Notes: generated by a model not told the origin, from the sequence alone. Shown: positions 37,780 to 47,192, counted from the first letter of the stretch. The stretch is DNA of 64,000 bases from Streptomyces eurocidicus (GCF_002891295.1 NZ_LGUI01000003.1:930001-994000); one strand, 5' to 3'. Numbers and translations: made by a program.

Positions 37780-38886
37780 TCAGCCGGTCAGCGCACCGGT
37801 CCGCGCCTCGGCCATGCGCTGTTCGGCGAGCCGGTCCGCGGCGGCGGCCGGAGGAATGCCGTCCGCTTTCGCTCGATCAAATATGGCCAAGGTCGTGTCG
37901 TAGATCCCGGTCGCCTTGGCCTTGGCGCGATCGAAGTCGAAACCGTGCAGCTCGTCGGCGACCTGGATGACTCCGCCGGCGTTCACCACGTAGTCCGGCG
38001 CGTAGAGGATCCCGCGGTCGGCGAGGTCCTTCTCGACACCCGGATGGGCGAGCTGGTTGTTGGCCGCGCCGCAGACCACGGTGGCGGTGAGCGCGGCCAC
38101 GGTCCCGTCGTCCAGCGCGCCGCCGAGGGCGCACGGGGCGTAGACGTCGAGGGGGGTGCGGACGAGCACGTCGGCGTCGGTCACGGCGGTCACCCGGGGG
38201 TGCCGGGCGATGATCCGCTCGACGGCCTCCGCGCGCACATCGGTGATCACGACCTCCGCGCCGTCCTCGATCAGGTGCTCGACGAGGTGGTGGCCGACCT
38301 TCCCGACCCCCGCGACGCCGACCCGGCGCCCGCGCAGCGTCGGCTCGCCCCACTGGGTGCGCGCGGCGGCGCGCATGCCCTGGAACACCCCGAAGGCCGT
38401 GAGGACGGAGGAGTCGCCCGCGCCGCCGTTCTCGGGGGAGCGGCCGGTGGTCCAGGGGTTCTCCCGGGCGACCACGTCCATGTCCCGCACGTACGTGCCG
38501 ACGTCGCACGCGGTGACGTAGCGGCCGCCGAGGGAGGCGACGAACCGTCCGTAGGCGAGCAGAAGTTGTTCGGTCTTGATCTCGTCGGGGTTGCCGATGA
38601 TCACGGCCTTACCGCCGCCGTGGTCCAGACCCGCCAGGGCGTTCTTGTACGACATGCCGCGGGAGAGGTTGAGCGCGTCCAGGACCGCGGCCTCGTCCGA
38701 GGCGTAGGGGTGGAAGCGGGTGCCGCCGAGGGCGGGGCCCAGGGCGGTGGAATGGAGGGCGATCACGGCCCTGAGGCCGCTCTCGCGGTCCTGGCAGAGC
38801 ATGACCTGCTCATGGCCGCCCTGGTCGGACCGGAACAAAGTGTGCAGCACGCCGTCAACTTCATCGGTGGGACGTACGTCAGTCAC
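37780..38886 (-). CDS. vdh: Valine (branched-chain amino acid) dehydrogenase
   Basis: The 368-residue NAD-dependent enzyme oxidatively deaminates valine and related amino acids, giving 2-keto acids that feed branched fatty-acid and polyketide starters. Landmarks are [15 protein letters not shown], the catalytic-lysine segment [29 protein letters not shown] and the Rossmann motif [15 protein letters not shown]. The GTG at 38886 has GGAG upstream. Linkage to bldC matches the Streptomyces coelicolor order as I remember it. Confidence 0.95.
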   Translation of the reverse strand: MTDVRPTDEVDGVLHTLFRSDQGGHEQVMLCQDRESGLRAVIALHSTALGPALGGTRFHPYASDEAAVLDALNLSRGMSYKNALAGLDHGGGKAVIIGNPDEIKTEQLLLAYGRFVASLGGRYVTACDVGTYVRDMDVVARENPWTTGRSPENGGAGDSSVLTAFGVFQGMRAAARTQWGEPTLRGRRVGVAGVGKVGHHLVEHLIEDGAEVVITDVRAEAVERIIARHPRVTAVTDADVLVRTPLDVYAPCALGGALDDGTVAALTATVVCGAANNQLAHPGVEKDLADRGILYAPDYVVNAGGVIQVADELHGFDFDRAKAKATGIYDTTLAIFDRAKADGIPPAAAADRLAEQRMAEARTGALTG

Positions 38887-39086
38887 TGTGGTGACTCCAT
38901 ATGTCGCGGAGGTCGCCCTCCGGGGGTGGTGGAGGGCCGGTTGGCACGAGGGTAAGACCTGCCGGCCCGGGGGGCCGGTCCCGTGCCGAGGATCACTCTC
39001 CCGAGGTGCCGCGCCATGGGACGATTTGGACAGTACGGGGAGGCTCGGCAACTCCCTGGAGTGTCCTCCGGTTTGAGGGAGCGAGT

Positions 39087-39932
39087 GTGGGATCGGCGTC
39101 ATCGGTGACTGTCCCGTACGCGGCATATCTGCGGGTCTACGAACCTCTGGGCGCATTCCCGGAACCGGAACGCGGCCACTGGGAGCGGTACGCCCGGCGC
39201 GAGAACCTCCCCGGTGTGCAGGACGAGCTCCGCCGCTCGCTCGCGGACCTGCTGCCCACCCCGCCGGTGCCGGTTCCGGTGCACGAGAGCGGCGACGCCT
39301 TCGTGGCCCTCCTCGACGGCGTGCTGTGCGTCTGTCCCTGGCGGACCCGGCTGCGGGGCTGGCTCGCGCTGGAGGAGCTCGCCGAGAGCCTGCCCACGCC
39401 GGTGCTGGACGCCGCGCTGCCGCCGGTGGTCCGCCGCCAGGCCGAGGCGGACTACGAGCACTGGCTGGAGCGCAACCCCGACGCCCGGCCGTGGATCCGC
39501 ACGGCGACCTGGCAGGTGCCGCTGCGCTGGTTCGTCCTCTTCGCGGACGAGGAGCGGGAGTACGGCAAGGGGGACGGCCCCCGCGGGGAGCTGGTGCTGC
39601 GCTACCGCACGCCCATGGTCGAGGCCCGCCGCCGGGTGGCGCGCGGCCTGCGCACGCTCAAGGACGCGATCGACGAGGGGCCGTTGATCGACGGGCTGGT
39701 GGACGTGGGCCGCTGGCTGGAGGAGTTCCATCCGCGCTCCCTGGTCGAGCTGGACTACGGCGGGCTGGTGCATATGGTGCCCGAGGCGGACCTCGCTGAG
39801 GACCGCTCCGCGGGTGACACGGCCGAGGGGCTGGCGGCGTTGCGCGCGGGGGACGGCGCGCGGGCGGGCGAGGCGTACGAGCGGCTGACGGAACGTTGGA
39901 CCGCCGTGCGGAACCGCCAGTACGCGAACTGA
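39087..39932 (+). CDS. Conserved Streptomyces protein of unknown function (between vdh and bldC)
   Basis: The 281-residue protein starts at GTG 39087, six bases after an AGGGAG ribosome site. It begins [20 protein letters not shown] and shows no signal peptide or membrane helix. [17 protein letters not shown] and [19 protein letters not shown] are the most distinctive segments. I recognise no catalytic motif. It is divergent from vdh with 200 bases between and is followed by the long bldC upstream region. Confidence 0.8.
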   Translation: MGSASSVTVPYAAYLRVYEPLGAFPEPERGHWERYARRENLPGVQDELRRSLADLLPTPPVPVPVHESGDAFVALLDGVLCVCPWRTRLRGWLALEELAESLPTPVLDAALPPVVRRQAEADYEHWLERNPDARPWIRTATWQVPLRWFVLFADEEREYGKGDGPRGELVLRYRTPMVEARRRVARGLRTLKDAIDEGPLIDGLVDVGRWLEEFHPRSLVELDYGGLVHMVPEADLAEDRSAGDTAEGLAALRAGDGARAGEAYERLTERWTAVRNRQYAN

Positions 39933-40433
39933 AGTCCCATAACGGTGTTCGGAGAGGTTCCCGGAAGCTCCTGTGGCGCCGGTGACGGGACCTAGGTCCC
40001 GATCCGGGCCAATGAGGCAACCGTGACCTAACGCACTTACGTTAGGTCTTGCGCCCATCGCCCAGCCTCGTGGCAAAATAGGACAAGGAGTCCGGGAAGG
40101 GCTCCTTCCGTCCAACTTCGGGTGGATAGATCGGTATTGCACTCCTTGACGGGTCTGGTGACCCCTGATCCCACTGTGACTGATCGTCACGGTGGCGTGA
40201 CTGTCCGCTATGGCATGGTCCATCGGGTTCCGTCGAGGTTGAACACCTGAGAGGGCAATTCCATCGGTTTGGCCGACGTGGCTGGACGGATGGTGTAGTT
40301 GTAGTGCCGAGGACAAGCCGTTCGTCCTATAACCGACTCGGCCCGCGTCCGCCATTTCGGGCAACGTGGGTCAAGGTGCAGAATTTAGAGGAAAGAACCG
40401 ACTCCATGTCTGGTTCTCCCGAGGAGGCCGCTC
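39933..40433 (+). promoter_or_regulatory. bldC upstream region with palindromes
   Basis: This 501-base region has no credible gene. A perfect palindrome, GACCTAACG (40025-40033), 6-base spacer, CGTTAGGTC (40040-40048), directly abuts a promoter-like TTGCGC (40049-40054) with CAAAAT at 40074-40079 (19-bp spacer). A second imperfect inverted repeat with arms GTGAC and GTCAC lies at 40171-40195. AT-richer sequence precedes the start codon. If transcription starts near 40086, the bldC leader would be about 350 bases; a nearer promoter around 40370-40400 is also possible. Confidence 0.5.
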
Positions 40434-40640
40434 ATGACCGCTCGCACCCCTGATGCCGAGCCGCTGCTGACCCCGGCTGAGGTTGCCACGATGTTCCGCG
40501 TGGACCCGAAGACGGTCACCCGCTGGGCCAAGGCAGGCAAGCTCACGTCCATCCGCACGCTCGGAGGACACCGCCGTTACCGCGAAGCGGAGGTCCGCGC
40601 CCTGCTGGCGGGCATTCCGCAGCAGCGCAGCGAGGCCTGA
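40434..40640 (+). CDS. bldC: Developmental regulator BldC (MerR-type DNA-binding domain)
   Basis: The 68-residue protein is one MerR-like winged helix-turn-helix: LLTPAEVATMFRVDPKTVTRWAKAGKLTSIRTLGG carries the recognition helix and HRRYREAEV the wing. BldC represses early entry into sporulation in Streptomyces by binding DNA cooperatively in head-to-tail arrays. The ATG at 40434 has a strong GAGGAGG site. A near-ideal intrinsic terminator lies about 150 bases downstream. Confidence 0.98.
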   Translation: MTARTPDAEPLLTPAEVATMFRVDPKTVTRWAKAGKLTSIRTLGGHRRYREAEVRALLAGIPQQRSEA

Positions 40641-41121
40641 ACAACAGCCTGACGCACTGCCGGGCACTCTCCGGGGCCCCCAACCCGGACGGCCGCCCGA
40701 ACTAAGCACCACCTGCTTCACCTGCTTCAAAGCGACCGGGGGCCTGCCCCAACAGGTTCCCTGCCCACCGACTTGGGCCAGTCGTCGATCGCGCTGGACT
40801 CCGCCGGGTCCAGCGCGATCTTTTTTATGCCCGGCCGGCCTCCGCCGGATCCCCGCCGAGCGCTCCCCCGGCGCCCCGGCGGGCCGGCGCCGGAGCCCCG
40901 CCGAACCCTTTCGGGTGGAGTGCAATTGCACATATTAAATTGACCCATTGTAGGGAGGGGGTAAGTTCCATCACTCTGGAAACTCTTTCGGTGACTCCCA
41001 TCACAGCGCAACCCGCTTGTCACTCACCGTATCGGTGCGGTAATGAAGCGCGCGGCATCCGGATCGCGGGACTCCGGCCACCAGCCTGCCGGCCGACTGC
41101 CCTCGGGGCGCCCGCCGTTGG
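40641..41121. other. Gap after bldC with AT-rich promoter-like island
   Basis: Beyond the bldC terminator, 40918-41010 is AT-rich. It holds the perfect palindrome GTGCAATTGCAC (40920-40931) and a plus-strand promoter-like pair, TTGACC (40940-40945) and TAAGTT (40962-40967), 16 bp apart. No plus-strand gene follows for 5 kb. The region may encode a small RNA, or may simply be upstream sequence of unknown role. Confidence 0.45.
40787..40826 (+). terminator. Intrinsic terminator downstream of bldC
   Basis: GATCGCGCTGGAC (40787-40799) and GTCCAGCGCGATC (40808-40820) form a perfect 13-bp stem with an 8-base loop, followed directly by six T residues. A full stem plus U-tract is uncommon in this GC-rich background, so the call is strong. 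Confidence 0.92.
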
Positions 41122-41388
41122 TCACCCCGTGCGGGGACTTTCGTCCCGGGCCGGCCCGTTCGCGGCGGGGGCCCCGGGGTCGTCCGCACGGGTCCCGTCG
41201 GAGGGCTTCGCCGGATGGCTCCCCGCCGCCTCCTGGGCGAGCCGCAGCAGCCGGTGGCACACCGCGCAGTGTCGGGTCAGATGGCGGTAGCCCGAGGCGG
41301 CCGAGAGGTGGGCGCGCAGGAGCGCCCTCGTCTCGTGCCGGATGCTCTCGGTCCGCTTCGGCTCGGTCGTGCGGGTGGTCGTCGTCAT
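41122..41388 (-). CDS. Small Streptomyces protein (possibly DUF6274)
   Basis: The 88-residue protein starts at ATG 41388 and begins MTTTTRTTEPKRTESIRHETRALL. Its central part, HLTRHCAVCHRLLRLAQE, has a CxxC pair that could bind a metal. From memory this resembles the short DUF6274 family, but I am not certain. The C-terminal third is Pro/Ala/Gly-rich and may be poorly conserved. It lies between bldC and a tRNA-Asp gene. Confidence 0.6.
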   Translation of the reverse strand: MTTTTRTTEPKRTESIRHETRALLRAHLSAASGYRHLTRHCAVCHRLLRLAQEAAGSHPAKPSDGTRADDPGAPAANGPARDESPRTG

Positions 41389-41451
41389 GGAGCGCAGCAC
41401 CTCCACTGTCTGGGTACCCCTGGCACGTGTCCCAGTCAAGGTCGGATGCAA

Positions 41452-41487
41452 GAAGGCCCGGATCCCTCGAAAGGGATCCGGGCCTTC
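41452..41487 (-). terminator. Terminator of tRNA-Asp copy 1
   Basis: GAAGGCCCGGATCCCT (41452-41467) and AGGGATCCGGGCCTTC (41472-41487) form a perfect 16-bp stem with a 4-base loop, 8 bases beyond the tRNA 3' end on the minus strand. Confidence 0.85.
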
Positions 41488-41495
41488 AAATGATG

Positions 41496-41570
41496 CGGTC
41501 CTGACGGGATTTGAACCCGCGGCCTCCACCTTGACAGGGTGGCGAGCACTCCAAACTGCTCCACAGGACC
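41496..41570 (-). tRNA. tRNA-Asp(GTC), copy 1
   Basis: Acceptor GGTCCTG/CAGGACC, anticodon stem CCACC/GGTGG with loop CTGTCAA (anticodon GTC), and a normal TTCAAAT T loop. The discriminator is G. It is identical to the copy at 45860-45934. A separate promoter is visible: TCGACT (41638-41633) and TAGAGT (41614-41609), 18 bp apart on the minus strand. Confidence 0.96.
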
Positions 41571-41608
41571 TTGCTGTGCTTTCCCGCTCTCGCGGTGCTG
41601 CGAAACAG

Positions 41609-41638
41609 ACTCTACAGCAGGTCAGGGGGTGCAGTCGA
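41609..41638 (-). promoter_or_regulatory. Promoter of tRNA-Asp copy 1
   Basis: TCGACT (-35, 41638-41633) and TAGAGT (-10, 41614-41609) with an 18-bp spacer on the minus strand, about 40 bases upstream of the tRNA and downstream of the hrpA stop. Confidence 0.55.
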
Positions 41639-41684
41639 ACCCGATCCGGACCCGGACCGGAACGGGCCCGGACGAGCTCCGTGA

Positions 41685-44600
41685 CTACGGGGCCAGCTGG
41701 TCGATCGCCTTCACGATCCGCTTGTCCGACACCGGGTGCGCCGTGCCGAGGGCATGGGCGAAGTAGCTGACCCGCAGCTCCTCGATCATCCAGCGGATGT
41801 CCAGGGCCTCCTGGGGCACCGGACGCCCCTTGGGGAACTGCTCCAGCAGCCAGGCGTGCTCGTCCCGCATCTCCTTGACCTTCGCCATCCGGGCCCGGTC
41901 CCGGTCCACATTGGTCGGCAGCTGCGTCAGCCGCCGGTCGACGGCCACCAGATAGCGCAGCACGTCCGGCAGCCGGCGGACGCCGTGCGCGGTGACGAAC
42001 CCCGGCCCGACGAGCTCGGTCAGCTGCTCCCGGACGTCCGCCACGGACGGCACCAGCGGCAGCGACGTGGACAGCGGCGGACTCTTCAGCCGGCGCTCGC
42101 ACGACTGCCAGGCGGCCAGCACCTCCTGCACCTTGCGGACGGTGTCCAGCGTCGCGTCGACGATGTCCGCCCGCACGGCGTCGAACAGCTTGCGGAAGGA
42201 CTCCTCGTCCCACGCCGGACCGCCGCGCGCCGCGATCAGCTTGTCGGCCGCGGCCGAGACGCAGTCGTCGAAGAGCGCCGGGATGGACCCGTGCGGATTC
42301 GCCGACAGGGCGAGCTTCTGCTGATTGCTGAGCTTGCCCTGAGCGAACTTCGCGGGGTTGGAGGGAAGGTTGAGCAGGATGAGCCGGCGGGTGCCCCGCC
42401 ACATCGCCTGCCGCTGCTCCGCCTCGGTGTCGAAGAGCCGCACAGCCACCGAGGCGCCCTCGTCCACCAGCGCCGGGTACGCCTTGACCGGCTGCCCCGC
42501 CCGCCGGGTCTCGAAGGTGCGCGGCAGCGCCCCGATGGTCCACTGGGTGAGCCCGGAGCGCTGCTCCGGACCGCGCGGCCCGCCGCCGTCGGCCGCGGCC
42601 TCCGACGCCTGCTCGAAGGCTTTGGTGATCGCGGCCTGCGTCTTCGGCTTGAGCCTGAGCCGCAGCGCCTCCAGGTCCTTGTCCTCGGCGATCTTCCGCT
42701 TCCGCTCGTCGACGATCCGGAACGTGATCTTGAGGTGCTCCGGGACCTTGGCGAAGTCGAAGTCCTCCGGCTCCATCCGGACGCCCACCATCCGCTGGAG
42801 CTCACGGGTCAGCGTGGTGGCGAGCGGCTCCTGGAGCGGCACGGCCCGGTCCAGGAACGCCTTGGCGTAGTTCGGCGCCGGGACGTAGTTCCGGCGGATC
42901 GGCTTGGGCAGCGAACGGATCAGCTCCGTCACCAGATCCTCGCGCAGCCCCGGGATCTGCCAGTCGAAGCCCTCGGCCGAGACCTGGTTGAGCACCTGGA
43001 GCGGGATATGGACGGTCACACCGTCCGCGTCCGCGCCCGGCTCGAACTGATACGTCACCCGGAACTTCAGCCGGCCCTGCCGCCAGGAATCCGGATAGTC
43101 GTCCTTGGTGACCGCCTCGGCGTTCTCGTTGATGAGCATGGAGTGCTCGAAATTGAGCAGCTCCGGCTCTTCCCGCCGTTTGTGCTTCCACCATGAGTCG
43201 AAGTGCGCACCCGACACCACATGGTCCGGCAGCCGCTGGTCGTAGAAGTCGAAGAGCGTCTCGTCGTCGACCAGGATGTCGCGGCGGCGGGCCCGGTGCT
43301 CCAGCTCCTCCACCTCGCCGAGCAGCTTGCGGTTGTCGTGGAAGAACTGGTGGTGCGTCCGCCAGTCGCCCTCGACCAGAGCATTGCGGATGAACAGCTC
43401 ACGGCTGGTCTCCGGGTCGATCCGCCCGTAATTGACCTTCCGCTGGGCCACGATCGGCACGCCGTAGAGCGTCACCCGCTCGTACGCCATCACGGCCGCC
43501 TGCTTCTGCTCCCAGTGCGGCTCGCTGTAATTGCGCTTCACCAGATGCCCGGCGAGCGGCTCGATCCACTCCGGCTCGACCTTGGCGTTGACCCGCGCCC
43601 ACAGCCGCGACGTCTCCACCAGCTCCGCCGACATCACCCAGCGCGGCTGCTTGCGGAACAGCGCGGAACCCGGGAACACCGCGAACTTCGCGCTGCGGGC
43701 ACCGAGGTACTCGTTCTTCTCGGTGTCCTTCAGGCCGATGTGCGAGAGCAGGCCGGACAGCAGCGACTGGTGCACCCGGTCCTCCGGGGCGTCCTCCTCC
43801 GACAGATGGACGCCCATCTGCTTGGCGACCGTACGCAGCTGGGAGTAGATGTCCTGCCACTCGCGTATCCGCAGATAGTTCAGGAACTCCGACTTGCACA
43901 TGCGCCGGAAGGCCGACGACGACAGCGCCTTCTGCTGCTCCCGCACATAGCGCCAGAGATTGAGGAAGGCGAGGAAATCGCTGGTCTCGTCCTTGAACCG
44001 GGCGTGGTGCTGATCGGCCTGCGCCTGCTTCTCCGAGGGCCGCTCGCGCGGGTCCTGGATGGAGAGCGCGGAGGCGATCACCATCACCTCGCGGACACAG
44101 CCGTTCCGGTCGGCCTCCAGGACCATGCGCGCCAGCCGGGGGTCCACCGGGAGCTGGGCGAGCTTGCGGCCCAGTTGGGTGAGCCGCTTTTTCGGGTCCT
44201 TCTGCTGGGGGTCGAGCGCGCCCAGCTCGACCAGCAGATCGACGCCGTCCTTGATGTTGCGGCGGTCCGGCGGGTCGATGAAGGGGAACTTCTCGATGTC
44301 GCCGAGGCCGGCCGCGGTCATCTGGAGGATGACGGACGCCAGATTCGTCCGGAGGATCTCCGCGTCGGTGAATTCCGGCCGGGCGAGGAAATCGTCCTCG
44401 GAGTACAGCCGGATGCAGATGCCGTCGCTCGTACGGCCGCAGCGGCCCTTGCGCTGATTGGCGCTGGCCTGCGAGACCGCCTCGATCGGCAGCCGCTGGA
44501 CCTTGGTGCGGTGGCTGTAGCGGGAGATCCGGGCGAAGCCGGGGTCGATCACATAGCGGATGCCCGGCACGGTCAGGGACGTCTCCGCGACGTTCGTCGC

Positions 44601-45665
44601 GAGGACGACACGGCGGCCCGTGTGCCGCTGGAAGACGCGGTGCTGCTCGGCGTGGGACAGCCGGGCGTACAGCGGCAGGATCTCGGTGGTCTGCGCCACC
44701 GCGCCGCCGACGCGGCCGAACTTCTTCTCCAGGGCGTCCGCGGTGTCCCGGATCTCCCGCTCGCCGGAGAGGAAGACGAGTATGTCGCCGTCGCCCTCGC
44801 GCTGGAGCTCGTCCACGGCGTCGCAGATCGCGGTGATCTGATCGCGGTCGGAGTCCTCGGAATCCTCTTCCAACAGCGGCCGGTAGCGCACCTCGACCGG
44901 ATACGTACGCCCGCTGACCTCGATGATCGGGGCGTCGCCGAAGTGCCGGGAGAAGCGCTCCGGGTCGATCGTCGCCGAGGTGATCACGACCTTGAGGTCG
45001 GGGCGGCGGGGGAGCAACTGGGCGAGGTAGCCCAGGATGAAGTCGATGTTGAGGCTGCGCTCGTGGGCCTCGTCGATGATGATCGTGTCGTACTGGCGCA
45101 GCTCGCGGTCGGTCTGCAGCTCGGCCAGCAGGATGCCGTCCGTCATCAGCTTGACGAGCGTGTCGCCGCCCACCTGGTCCGTGAAGCGGACCTTCCAGCC
45201 GACCGCGCCGCCCAGCGGCGTCCGCATCTCCTCGGCGACCCGCTCCGCGACCGTGCGGGCCGCGATCCGGCGCGGCTGGGTGTGGCCGATCAGGCCCCGC
45301 ACGCCCCGGCCGAGCTCCAGACAGATCTTGGGGATCTGGGTGGTCTTGCCGGAGCCGGTCTCACCCGCGACGATCACGACCTGGTGGTCGCGGATCGCTT
45401 CGAGGATCTCGTCCTTCTTCTGGCTGACCGGCAGCTGTTCGGGGTAGGAGATCGGGGGCACGGCGGCGCGGCGGGCCGCGATGCGCAGCTCGGCGGAGTC
45501 GACGTCGGCCGCGATCTCGGCCAGCACGGCCGTACGGGCCTCTGGCTTGCGGATGCGGCGCGCACCGTCGAGCCGGCGGCCCAGCCGCTGCGCGTCGTGC
45601 GGCGTCAGCTCGGGCAGGCGGGCGGCGAGGCCGGCGAAGGTGGCGGAGGCAGGCTGCGTAGACAT
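41685..45665 (-). CDS. hrpA: ATP-dependent RNA helicase HrpA (DEAH box)
   Basis: The 1,326-residue DEAH helicase has Walker A GETGSGKTTQIPK near residue 85, IIIDEAHERSLNIDF, SATIDPERF, TNVAETSLTVPGI and the RKGRCGR motif. The helicase-associated, OB-fold and long HrpA-specific C-terminal domains follow. Length and order match full-size bacterial HrpA, which remodels mRNA and can clear stalled ribosomes. The start is ATG 45665 (MSTQPASATFAGLAARL); a frame extension upstream is open but lacks support. It lies between two identical tRNA-Asp genes on the same strand. Confidence 0.96.
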   Translation of the reverse strand: MSTQPASATFAGLAARLPELTPHDAQRLGRRLDGARRIRKPEARTAVLAEIAADVDSAELRIAARRAAVPPISYPEQLPVSQKKDEILEAIRDHQVVIVAGETGSGKTTQIPKICLELGRGVRGLIGHTQPRRIAARTVAERVAEEMRTPLGGAVGWKVRFTDQVGGDTLVKLMTDGILLAELQTDRELRQYDTIIIDEAHERSLNIDFILGYLAQLLPRRPDLKVVITSATIDPERFSRHFGDAPIIEVSGRTYPVEVRYRPLLEEDSEDSDRDQITAICDAVDELQREGDGDILVFLSGEREIRDTADALEKKFGRVGGAVAQTTEILPLYARLSHAEQHRVFQRHTGRRVVLATNVAETSLTVPGIRYVIDPGFARISRYSHRTKVQRLPIEAVSQASANQRKGRCGRTSDGICIRLYSEDDFLARPEFTDAEILRTNLASVILQMTAAGLGDIEKFPFIDPPDRRNIKDGVDLLVELGALDPQQKDPKKRLTQLGRKLAQLPVDPRLARMVLEADRNGCVREVMVIASALSIQDPRERPSEKQAQADQHHARFKDETSDFLAFLNLWRYVREQQKALSSSAFRRMCKSEFLNYLRIREWQDIYSQLRTVAKQMGVHLSEEDAPEDRVHQSLLSGLLSHIGLKDTEKNEYLGARSAKFAVFPGSALFRKQPRWVMSAELVETSRLWARVNAKVEPEWIEPLAGHLVKRNYSEPHWEQKQAAVMAYERVTLYGVPIVAQRKVNYGRIDPETSRELFIRNALVEGDWRTHHQFFHDNRKLLGEVEELEHRARRRDILVDDETLFDFYDQRLPDHVVSGAHFDSWWKHKRREEPELLNFEHSMLINENAEAVTKDDYPDSWRQGRLKFRVTYQFEPGADADGVTVHIPLQVLNQVSAEGFDWQIPGLREDLVTELIRSLPKPIRRNYVPAPNYAKAFLDRAVPLQEPLATTLTRELQRMVGVRMEPEDFDFAKVPEHLKITFRIVDERKRKIAEDKDLEALRLRLKPKTQAAITKAFEQASEAAADGGGPRGPEQRSGLTQWTIGALPRTFETRRAGQPVKAYPALVDEGASVAVRLFDTEAEQRQAMWRGTRRLILLNLPSNPAKFAQGKLSNQQKLALSANPHGSIPALFDDCVSAAADKLIAARGGPAWDEESFRKLFDAVRADIVDATLDTVRKVQEVLAAWQSCERRLKSPPLSTSLPLVPSVADVREQLTELVGPGFVTAHGVRRLPDVLRYLVAVDRRLTQLPTNVDRDRARMAKVKEMRDEHAWLLEQFPKGRPVPQEALDIRWMIEELRVSYFAHALGTAHPVSDKRIVKAIDQLAP

Positions 45666-45762
45666 ACGGGGTCCAGGATCGCACCAGCCGCCGGGAAGCG
45701 GCGAACGCATTTAGCGGGGTAAACCACTGAGCCCCCCGTCTGACGACGAGGGGCTCACGCTG

Positions 45763-45836
45763 TGGCTGGGGCCGGGGTCGAACCGGCGACCTTCCGCTTT
45801 TCAGGCGGACGCTCGTACCAACTGAGCTACCCAGCC
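45763..45836 (-). tRNA. tRNA-Phe(GAA)
   Basis: Acceptor GGCTGGG/CCCAGCC, anticodon stem TCCGC/GCGGA with loop CTGAAAA (anticodon GAA), canonical TTCGACC T loop, discriminator A. It is the last gene of a Glu-Asp-Phe cluster, followed on the minus strand by a GAGCCCC/GGGGCTC hairpin (45729-45756) that separates the cluster from hrpA. Confidence 0.96.
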
Positions 45837-45859
45837 ACGCGATCCACGAGGAATCGCAG

Positions 45860-45934
45860 CGGTCCTGACGGGATTTGAACCCGCGGCCTCCACCTTGACA
45901 GGGTGGCGAGCACTCCAAACTGCTCCACAGGACC
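45860..45934 (-). tRNA. tRNA-Asp(GTC), copy 2
   Basis: The sequence is identical to copy 1 (41496-41570), with the same short flank (TTGCT upstream of the 5' end). It is the middle gene of the Glu-Asp-Phe cluster, the usual arrangement in actinobacteria, so this is likely the original copy. Confidence 0.96.
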
Positions 45935-45973
45935 TTGCTATGTGCGAGCACTAGTCTCGCACACGGTAAAGCG

Positions 45974-46046
45974 TGCCCCCAACGGGATTCGAACCCGTGC
46001 TACCGCCTTGAAAGGGCGGCGTCCTGGGCCACTAGACGATGAGGGC
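45974..46046 (-). tRNA. tRNA-Glu(TTC)
   Basis: Acceptor GCCCTCA/TGGGGGC, anticodon stem CCGCC/GGCGG with loop CTTTCAA (anticodon TTC), canonical TTCGAAT T loop, discriminator A. It is the first gene of the cluster, with a good promoter 45-70 bases upstream. Confidence 0.96.
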
Positions 46047-46090
46047 TGATGGCCCACCTGGGCGCTTCGCAGCGCCTCGGGGACGTGAGA

Positions 46091-46119
46091 AGCATATGGG
46101 ATGCAGGGAGAAACGCCAA
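46091..46119 (-). promoter_or_regulatory. Promoter of the tRNA Glu-Asp-Phe cluster
   Basis: TTGGCG (46119-46114) and TATGCT (46096-46091) with a 17-bp spacer on the minus strand. Both hexamers and the spacing are close to the vegetative sigma-factor consensus. Confidence 0.7.
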
Positions 46120-46309
46120 AACGGTTTGCCGGCGGCCGGGCGCGGCGCGGGGTGGCGGGCCGGGCGAAGGGGTGACGGGGGACCGGGTGAGGGGGTGCCG
46201 AGGGTGTGACGAGTGGGTGCCGAGTGGGTGGCGGCGGCCCGCGACGGCGGGGCCGGGGGCCGTCGGCGGCCGTTCCGGGGTACGGCGCGGAGCGCGCCCG
46301 TGCCGGACA

Positions 46310-46669
46310 ATGGCGAGCGTGCTGGAGATGACGCGCGAGGAGTTCGAGGAACTGGTCGCCGAGGCCCTGGACCGGATCCCGCCGGAGCTGACGCGGCTGA
46401 TGGACAACGTCGCGGTGTTCGTGGAGGACGAGCCCCCGGCGGACGACCCGGAGCTGCTCGGCCTCTACGAGGGGACGCCGCTGACCGAGCGCGGCGAGTG
46501 GTACGCCGGGGTGCTGCCGGACCGGATCACGATCTACCGGGGCCCGACGCTCCGGATGTGCGAGGACCGGGAAGAGGTCGTCCACGAGACGGAGGTGACG
46601 GTCGTTCACGAGGTCGCGCACCACTTCGGCATCGACGACGAGCGGCTGCACGCGCTCGGGTACGGGTGA
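46310..46669 (+). CDS. Small zincin-fold metallopeptidase family protein
   Basis: The 119-residue protein carries HEVAHHFGIDDERLH near its C-terminus, the HExxHxxGxxD pattern of small zincin proteins common in actinobacteria; the last acidic group is the third metal ligand. The N-terminal half (REEFEELVAEALDRIPPEL and DNVAVFVED) is typical of the family. It has no signal peptide and probably acts in the cytoplasm; its substrate is unknown. ATG 46310 is used here; GTG 46319 and ATG 46328 are in frame and possible. Confidence 0.88.
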   Translation: MASVLEMTREEFEELVAEALDRIPPELTRLMDNVAVFVEDEPPADDPELLGLYEGTPLTERGEWYAGVLPDRITIYRGPTLRMCEDREEVVHETEVTVVHEVAHHFGIDDERLHALGYG

Positions 46670-47192
46670 TCGGGTACGGGTGAGCGGCCGGGGTCGGAGC
46701 CGGAGCCGGGATCGGAGCCCGGGGCGGATCCGGATCGGAGCCGGGGCCGAGGCGCGGCTGAGGGCGGACGGAGCGCGGGCGGCCGGTGGGCGGCCCGCGG
46801 CCGGGCGGCGCCGCGCGGGTTCGCGCCCGTCGGGGCGAGGCGCGGCTCAGCCGCGGCCGGGGCGCGGCCGCGGGCGAGACCGGGGTGCGGCCGGGGTGTG
46901 GCCGAGGCGCGGTCGGGGTGCGCCCGAGGCGCGGCCGGGCCGCGGTCGGCAGTCGGCCGGTGCCACGCAGCGCACCGCCCGGCACACCGCCCGGCCGAGG
47001 GCCCGCCGCGTGACCCGGTGGCGGCAGGGGCCCGGGTGAAGCCCTGTGCGGGACCGAGGGCGCGGGGCCGGAGGGGCCTTCGGGTCCCCGGTGACGGGTG
47101 AGGCGTGTGACAGGGCCCCACGCGTGTCCTGCGCGGGGCGGGGCCAGTTGGGCAGGGGGCCTGTCCCACGCGATCCGAAGGCGGTCCCCTTC
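46670..47192. other. GC-rich degenerate-repeat region, no gene seen
   Basis: The 523 bases are made largely of imperfect repeats such as GGGGTCGGAGCCGG, GAGGCGCGG and CGGGGTGCGGCCG between 46685 and 47000. Open frames through it are compositional only. It may contain the promoter of the lipoprotein gene near its right end. Confidence 0.5.

Noticed and set aside
41043..41504. A plus-strand open frame across the small minus-strand gene and the tRNA-Asp terminator.
   Set aside because: It has no ribosome site, is rich in Arg/Pro/Gly, and runs through a clear terminator hairpin on the opposite strand.
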